Position numbers and translations under genes: made by a program
Source of the DNA: Kiritimatiellales bacterium
Lineage (GTDB): Bacteria > Verrucomicrobiota > Kiritimatiellia > Kiritimatiellales > Tichowtungiaceae
Length of the DNA: 10,195 nucleotides
Reading direction: 5' to 3'
Assembly: GCA_028692515.1 (NCBI GenBank)
Contig: JAQUXG010000045.1
Location: 1 to 10,195 of the forward strand
Part shown: one piece after another, positions 7,164-10,195 of the stretch
Position numbering within the stretch: the first letter of the stretch is position 1
Layout: the number at the start of each line of letters is the position of its first letter
Notes under the pieces: generated by a model
What the model saw: only the letters and a program-made list of their open reading frames with translations
Databases searched by the model: none
Told to the model about the DNA's origin: nothing

Positions 7164-7765
7164 GCCTCGTACGCCGCAATATCGTCGGCATACTGAAGGG
7201 TCAGGCCGATATCGTCCAGCCCGTTCACCAGCTTGTTTTTCAGCACCGGATCGACGTCAAACCTATACTCCTGATCGCTGGCCGCCGCATGAACAGTCAC
7301 TTTCTGATTTTCCAGATCAACGGTCGCTTTCACGCCCGGTTCCTTTTCCAAGGTTTGGAAAATCTCATCCACCTGCTTTGCAGTCATCTCAATCGTCAAC
7401 AGTCCGTTCTTGCCACAGTTGCTGCGGAAAATGTCGGCAAATGCGGGAATATTCCCTTCGCTTGGAGCAATCACCACTTTAAAGCCAAACTGCGCCACCG
7501 CCCAGACGGCGTGTTCGCGGCTCGATCCGCAACCGAAGTTGTTGCGGGCGATCAACACTTCCGCCGTCTTAAATTCCGGCTTGTTCAGTACGAAGTCGGG
7601 ATTGTCCGAACCGTCATTGTTATAGCGCCAGTCCGAAAACAGCGCAGCGCCGAAACCGGTCCGCTTGATCGACTTCAGATATTCCTTCGGAATAATCGCG
7701 TCCGTATCAATGTTCGCACGGTCGACTCCCGCCACAACGCCTGTAAAAGTAGTAAACTTATCCAT
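7151..7765 (-). CDS. leuD: 3-isopropylmalate dehydratase small subunit
   Basis: LeuD pairs with LeuC to form isopropylmalate isomerase, which converts 2-isopropylmalate to 3-isopropylmalate in leucine synthesis. LeuD supplies the swivel domain of the aconitase fold. The protein is 204 residues, the usual size, with IDTDAIIPKEYL (19-30), FSDWRY (43-48), the substrate-loop motif NNFGCGSSREHAVWA (75-89) and FRSNCGKNGLL (113-123), all typical of the bacterial type. GGGGAG lies 3 bases before the ATG at 7765, a close but usable ribosome binding site. leuC normally sits directly upstream; here the two are 485 bases apart because repeat copy B with its own ORF lies between them. The stop codon lies in a hairpin (7141-7163). 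Confidence 0.97.
   Translation of the reverse strand: MDKFTTFTGVVAGVDRANIDTDAIIPKEYLKSIKRTGFGAALFSDWRYNNDGSDNPDFVLNKPEFKTAEVLIARNNFGCGSSREHAVWAVAQFGFKVVIAPSEGNIPAFADIFRSNCGKNGLLTIEMTAKQVDEIFQTLEKEPGVKATVDLENQKVTVHAAASDQEYRFDVDPVLKNKLVNGLDDIGLTLQYADDIAAYEATHG
7344..7362. repeat. TTTTCCAA-GGT-TTGGAAAA palindrome inside leuD
   Basis: A perfect 8-base inverted repeat with a 3-base spacer inside the leuD coding region, at residues 135-141 (IFQTLEK). The same motif occurs in the core of copy A (7066-7082), and TTTTCCAAGGTTT occurs on the minus strand just after the stop of the ORF in copy B (7839-7851). In leuD it encodes ordinary protein sequence, so its presence there may be chance. Confidence 0.4.
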
Positions 7766-7777
7766 AATCTCCCCTTA

Positions 7778-8252
7778 AAACTCGAAGCACTAAACTCGAA
7801 ATCCGAAACAAACTCAAAGCATCAAAATCAAATTTTAAAAACCTTGGAAAAACTATTTAGACTTCTGAATTATCGCGCCAAAAATATTCATCAACTCCTG
7901 TACTTCACCGGCTAACGCCAAACGTTCGTCATCTAGGTTCGCATCACCAAATGCTTCAATTAACCGCAACCAGTACCGACTCTCTTTTGCCTCTTTCCGG
8001 CAGATTTTGATGCGCATCACAAAATCTTTTTTACTCAGTGCATCATTTGCCTCAATGTAATTCACACCCACTGAGCCCGAAGACCGAACAACCTGTTTGG
8101 CATCTTCAATATTCGCCACATCCAACTTCAACTTTCGCACAAACACCCGGACGGCTTTCGCAAATTCAAGCGTCCGGTCTTCCAGATCATATGTTTTTGA
8201 ATTTTCAACCATTCTGATTTGTTTCGTGCTTCGATATTCGGATTTCGAATTT
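7778..8252 (-). mobile_element. Copy B: putative repeat element carrying an IVP-family ORF, between leuC and leuD
   Basis: Arms 7778-7812 and 8218-8252 form an imperfect inverted repeat (25 of 35 positions by hand), including a perfect 12-base pair, TCGAAATCCGAA (7796-7807) with TTCGGATTTCGA (8237-8248). In the right arm TTCG starts at 8223, 8230, 8237 and 8244, exactly 7 bases apart; in the left arm CGAA starts at 7783, 7797 and 7804, with CTAA at 7790. The arms enclose the ORF at 7853-8212. The unit reaches from the leuC stop codon to the leuD ribosome binding site, so it looks inserted into a junction that is usually tight. No transposase is present and no clear target duplication was found, so mobility is inferred from the related copies A and C. 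Transcribed RNA could fold with the ORF in the loop, as in 23S rRNA intervening sequences. Confidence 0.5.
7853..8212 (-). CDS. Four-helix-bundle protein, 23S rRNA intervening-sequence protein (IVP/S23) family
   Basis: A 119-residue, almost wholly helical, charged cytoplasmic protein. The family is recognised from YDLEDRTLEFAK (8-19), the conserved RSSGSVGVNYIEAN (43-56), LSKKDFVMRIKICRKEAKES (59-78), YWLRL (80-84) and the C-terminal EVQELMNIFGAI (103-114). Homologues occur inside 23S rRNA intervening sequences of Leptospira and Coxiella and as free-standing genes; the Avd protein of diversity-generating retroelements shares the fold. The biochemical role of free-standing members is not known, though RNA or nucleic-acid binding is suspected. 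No reverse transcriptase or rRNA gene is present here. There is no Shine-Dalgarno sequence before the ATG at 8212; upstream is repeat DNA. By eye it is more AT-rich than leuC and leuD. It lies inside the inverted repeats of copy B. Confidence 0.92.
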   Translation of the reverse strand: MVENSKTYDLEDRTLEFAKAVRVFVRKLKLDVANIEDAKQVVRSSGSVGVNYIEANDALSKKDFVMRIKICRKEAKESRYWLRLIEAFGDANLDDERLALAGEVQELMNIFGAIIQKSK

Positions 8253-9654
8253 ACAGCAATTCACGGATATCAACGAAGTGGCCGTGAATGGCTGCGGTTG
8301 CTGCCATCGCCGGACTGACCAGATGAGTCCGTCCGCCCTTGCCCTGTCGTCCTTCAAAATTACGGTTGGAGGTCGAAGCGCAGCGCTCCTTATCCTTCAG
8401 CTTGTCAGGGTTCATTGCCAGACACATGCTGCATCCCGCGTAACGCCACTCGGCACCCGCATCTACAAAAACGCGATCCAGACGCTCTTTTTCGGCGGCA
8501 TAGCGCACCGCTTCCGAGCCGGGAACGATGATCATGCGAACGCTCTTCGCTACCTTCTTGCCCTTGATCACGGCGGCGGCTTCGCGCAGGTCTTCCAAAC
8601 GTCCGTTGGTGCAGCTGCCGACAAACACGGTATCAATCTGGATATCGGTCATCTTCATGCCCGGCTCCAGTCCCATGTAATCCAGCGCGGCACGCACATC
8701 GGCCGGGCTGTACTCCGGAACGGCATCCAGTGCCGGAACTTCGCCGGTCACATCGGTCACCATGCCGGGGCTGGTTCCCCAGGTCACCTGCGGAGCCAGA
8801 TCGCTCACGTCAATCGTCAGCTCGTGGTCAAACTTCGCGCCTTCGTCGGTTGTCAGTTTCTTCCATTCAGCGATGGCTTTTTCCAACTCGGCGCCTTTCG
8901 GGGCATATACACGGTTGCCGGAAGCAACATAGTCAAAGGTAATCTGGTCGGGAGCAACCAGACCGGCGCGCGCGCCGCCTTCAATCGCCATGTTACAGAT
9001 CGTCAGGCGTCCTTCCATCGACAGTGCGCGAATCGCTTCGCCGCAGAACTCGAACGCGCAGCCGGTGCCGCCCGCCGTACCGATGATACCGATCAGTTTC
9101 AGCACCATGTCTTTGGCGGTAACGCCCTTCTGCAGCTTGCCGGTAAATTCCACTTTATAGTTCTTCGGCTTCTTCTGACGCAGCGTCTGGGTCGCCAGCA
9201 CATGCTCCACTTCCGAGGTGCCGATTCCGAATGCGATCGAACCGAACGCGCCGTGCGTCGCCGTGTGCGAGTCGCCGCAAACCACGGTCATACCGGGAAG
9301 AACAATGCCCTGCTCCGGGCCGATAATATGAATCACGCCCTGACGGTCGTCGCCCAGCGGGAAAAGCGTTACGCCGGTCTGAGCCGCATTTTCGGTCAAC
9401 GCATCCACCTGCGCCTTGGCGATCGGATCAGTGATATTCATCCGGTTCTCGTCGGTCGGCACGTTGTGGTCCATTGTGGCGAAAGTCAGGTCGGGGCGGC
9501 GCACCTTGCGGCCGGCCAGACGCAATCCTTCAAAAGCCTGCGGACTGGTCACCTCGTGAACCAGATGGCGGTCGATGTACAGCAGCACCTCGCCGTTACC
9601 CAGCTCTTTAACGACGTGTGCATCCCAAATCTTGTCAAACAGTGTTTTACTCAT
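8251..9654 (-). CDS. leuC: 3-isopropylmalate dehydratase large subunit
   Basis: LeuC is the iron-sulfur catalytic subunit of isopropylmalate isomerase and works with LeuD. The protein is 467 residues, one more than E. coli LeuC as I recall it, and aligns with it along its length: [20 protein letters not shown] (26-45), TMDHN (60-64), [13 protein letters not shown] (126-138), [14 protein letters not shown] (145-158), SMEGR (212-216) and the C-terminal [20 protein letters not shown] (426-445). The three [4Fe-4S] ligands are Cys348 (VGSCTNG), Cys408 and Cys411 ([10 protein letters not shown]), all intact. No clear Shine-Dalgarno sequence precedes the ATG at 9654. The leader holds a hairpin (9671-9720) and an overlapping 11-codon frame, which may affect initiation. 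The stop codon borders repeat copy B. Confidence 0.97.
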   Translation of the reverse strand: MSKTLFDKIWDAHVVKELGNGEVLLYIDRHLVHEVTSPQAFEGLRLAGRKVRRPDLTFATMDHNVPTDENRMNITDPIAKAQVDALTENAAQTGVTLFPLGDDRQGVIHIIGPEQGIVLPGMTVVCGDSHTATHGAFGSIAFGIGTSEVEHVLATQTLRQKKPKNYKVEFTGKLQKGVTAKDMVLKLIGIIGTAGGTGCAFEFCGEAIRALSMEGRLTICNMAIEGGARAGLVAPDQITFDYVASGNRVYAPKGAELEKAIAEWKKLTTDEGAKFDHELTIDVSDLAPQVTWGTSPGMVTDVTGEVPALDAVPEYSPADVRAALDYMGLEPGMKMTDIQIDTVFVGSCTNGRLEDLREAAAVIKGKKVAKSVRMIIVPGSEAVRYAAEKERLDRVFVDAGAEWRYAGCSMCLAMNPDKLKDKERCASTSNRNFEGRQGKGGRTHLVSPAMAATAAIHGHFVDIRELL

Positions 9655-9670
9655 AGCCGCACAGGGTATA

Positions 9671-9720
9671 TTTCCGGCTCATTTCCTTCAAGGAATAAGG
9701 AATAGGAAATAAACCGGAAA
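9671..9720 (-). promoter_or_regulatory. Hairpin in the leuC leader
   Basis: Left arm TTTCCGG-ctc-ATTTCC (9671-9686) pairs with GGAAAT-aaa-CCGGAAA (9705-9720): 13 base pairs split by a 3x3 internal loop, with an 18-base loop rich in AAGGAATA-type repeats. It ends 16 bases before the leuC start codon on the minus strand. The AAGGAA sequence nearest the gene lies within this structure. No T-run follows, so it is not a terminator. A role in mRNA stability or translation of leuC, or a protein-binding operator, is possible. Confidence 0.4.
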
Positions 9721-9844
9721 ACTCGAAATTCGAATGCCGAAGCACGAAACAAGCAAAGAAACTCAAACCCAACCAATCCCGTTCGAAATTTAAGGATTTC
9801 TAACATTTTAAATTGTTTCGAAATTCGGGTTTCGTGCTTCGAAT
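9721..9844 (-). repeat. Copy C: ORF-less inverted-repeat element with 7-base TTCG periodicity
   Basis: Lies between leuC and the divergent M48 gene. Arms 9721-9752 and 9813-9844 agree at 23 of 32 positions as an inverted repeat. CGAA starts at 9724, 9731, 9738 and 9745, and TTCG at 9817, 9824, 9831 and 9838: four units each, exactly 7 bases apart. The 60-base core read on the minus strand begins CGAAACAA, then five bases, then AATG and a GAAA, matching the start-codon region of the copy B ORF. Near the other end it carries TTTGAGTTT, as copy B does. It therefore looks like another derivative of that element in the same orientation, without the gene. Promoters for both leuC and the M48 gene would have to lie in or beside it. 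Confidence 0.7.
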
Positions 9845-9859
9845 TTATTCACGTATACT
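9831..9859 (+). promoter_or_regulatory. Possible sigma-70-type promoter for the M48 gene
   Basis: TATACT (9854-9859) is a good -10 hexamer, 27 bases before the GTG start. At 17 bases upstream, TTCGTG (9831-9836) is only a weak -35 match and belongs to the last TTCG units of repeat copy C. If real, the repeat supplies part of the promoter. Confidence 0.35.
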
Positions 9860-9886
9860 CCGCGAAAAATTCAAGGAGATCCTAAC

Positions 9887-10195
9887 GTGAATAGCTACCT
9901 GATTTTCATCCTCGCCCTGCTCGTTTTCAACTGGCTTCTGTCGCTGATCGTCGAAACCCTCAACGTCCGCAACGTTTCCACTGAAATACCGGCAGAATTT
10001 CAGGGAATCTACGACGCGGAAAAATACGCCAAATCCCAGCGCTACCTCAAAGACAACACCCGTTTCGGACAGATTCAGGCGGCCATCATGCTTCCGCTCA
10101 CCATCGCCTTCATCCTCCTCGGCGGCTTCCGCTGGGTCAACGGCATCGCCCTCGCCGCCTCGGATCACATGATCATCCAGGGACTCGTCTTCGGC
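9887..10195 (+). CDS. M48 family (Ste24/CAAX protease 1-like) membrane peptidase, N-terminal part
   Basis: An open frame of 103 codons from the GTG at 9887 to the window edge, with no stop. AAGGAGAT (9873-9880), with GGAG ending 8 bases before the GTG, is a strong ribosome binding site and fixes the start. Residues 4-24 are a membrane helix, and a second spans about 66-84. Between them, VSTEIPAEFQGIYDAEKYAK (34-53) and YLKDNTRFGQIQ match the N-terminal membrane domain of Ste24-type zinc metallopeptidases, which precede the HExxH catalytic domain. That domain lies outside the window, so activity cannot be judged. Bacterial relatives are thought to act in membrane-protein or lipoprotein quality control. 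The gene is divergent from leuC and separated from it by repeat copy C. Confidence 0.82.
   Translation, partial: MNSYLIFILALLVFNWLLSLIVETLNVRNVSTEIPAEFQGIYDAEKYAKSQRYLKDNTRFGQIQAAIMLPLTIAFILLGGFRWVNGIALAASDHMIIQGLVFG

Noticed and set aside
7853..8212. Part of a diversity-generating retroelement (Avd-like protein)
   Set aside because: The protein shares the fold, but no reverse transcriptase, template repeat or variable repeat is in the window; adenine-biased repeat pairs were not seen.
7781..8250. CRISPR array, because of regularly spaced short repeats
   Set aside because: The unit is only 7 bases with a 4-base core, no 20-40-base spacers and no cas genes nearby.
8278..9705. A 475-codon plus-strand open frame opposite leuC
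   Set aside because: Leucine-synthesis gene leuC on the other strand has full family conservation; the opposite frame gives no recognisable protein and is a shadow of codon bias.
9651..9806. A 51-codon minus-strand frame from ATG 9806 whose TGA overlaps the leuC ATG
   Set aside because: It reads through the TTCG arrays of copy C, giving low-complexity FR/FEF-rich sequence, and has no ribosome binding site. The open frame is a by-product of the repeat.

Overview
The window looks like an ordinary chromosomal segment of a Gram-negative, probably carbohydrate-degrading bacterium. I lean towards the PVC group (Verrucomicrobiota/Kiritimatiellota). The basis is a secreted GH3 enzyme with a PA14 insertion, a secreted subtilase, an E. 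coli-like LeuC/LeuD pair, and intergenic TTCG-rich repeats with a four-helix-bundle ORF. This placement is an impression from gene content, not a database result.

Layout. Almost everything is on the minus strand, so in transcription order it reads from high to low coordinates: leuC (9654-8251), a small four-helix-bundle gene of the 23S-rRNA-intervening-sequence-protein (IVP) family (8212-7853), leuD (7765-7151), an AI-2E/PerM-type membrane protein (6999-5959), nadC (5935-5072), coaX (5075-4335), a secreted GH3 glycosidase with a PA14 domain (4312-1763), a strong intrinsic terminator (1733-1696), then a subtilisin-like protease (1568 to beyond position 1) that runs off the window. One gene at the right edge, an M48/Ste24-type membrane protease (from 9887), is divergent and also runs off the window.

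How the genes work together. LeuC and LeuD form isopropylmalate isomerase (leucine biosynthesis). NadC (NAD synthesis) and CoaX (CoA synthesis) are translationally coupled by a 4-base overlap, with the PerM-like protein 23 bases upstream and the GH3 gene 22 bases downstream. This reads as one four-gene transcription unit ending at the 1696-1733 terminator. The GH3 enzyme and the subtilase carry export signals, so the left half is directed outside the cytoplasm.

Most interesting signal. The three intergenic gaps around leuC and leuD (7011-7144, 7778-8252, 9721-9844) each hold an inverted pair of degenerate arrays in which TTCG (or CGAA) recurs every 7 bases. The middle copy encloses the IVP-family gene and fills the leuC-leuD junction completely. 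The other two have the same arms around a core of only about 60 bases, and they keep sequence resembling the start-codon region and, in one case, the post-stop region of the middle copy. The simplest reading is a small repeat element with an IVP-like ORF plus two ORF-less (MITE-like) derivatives, one inverted. Transposition has not been shown.
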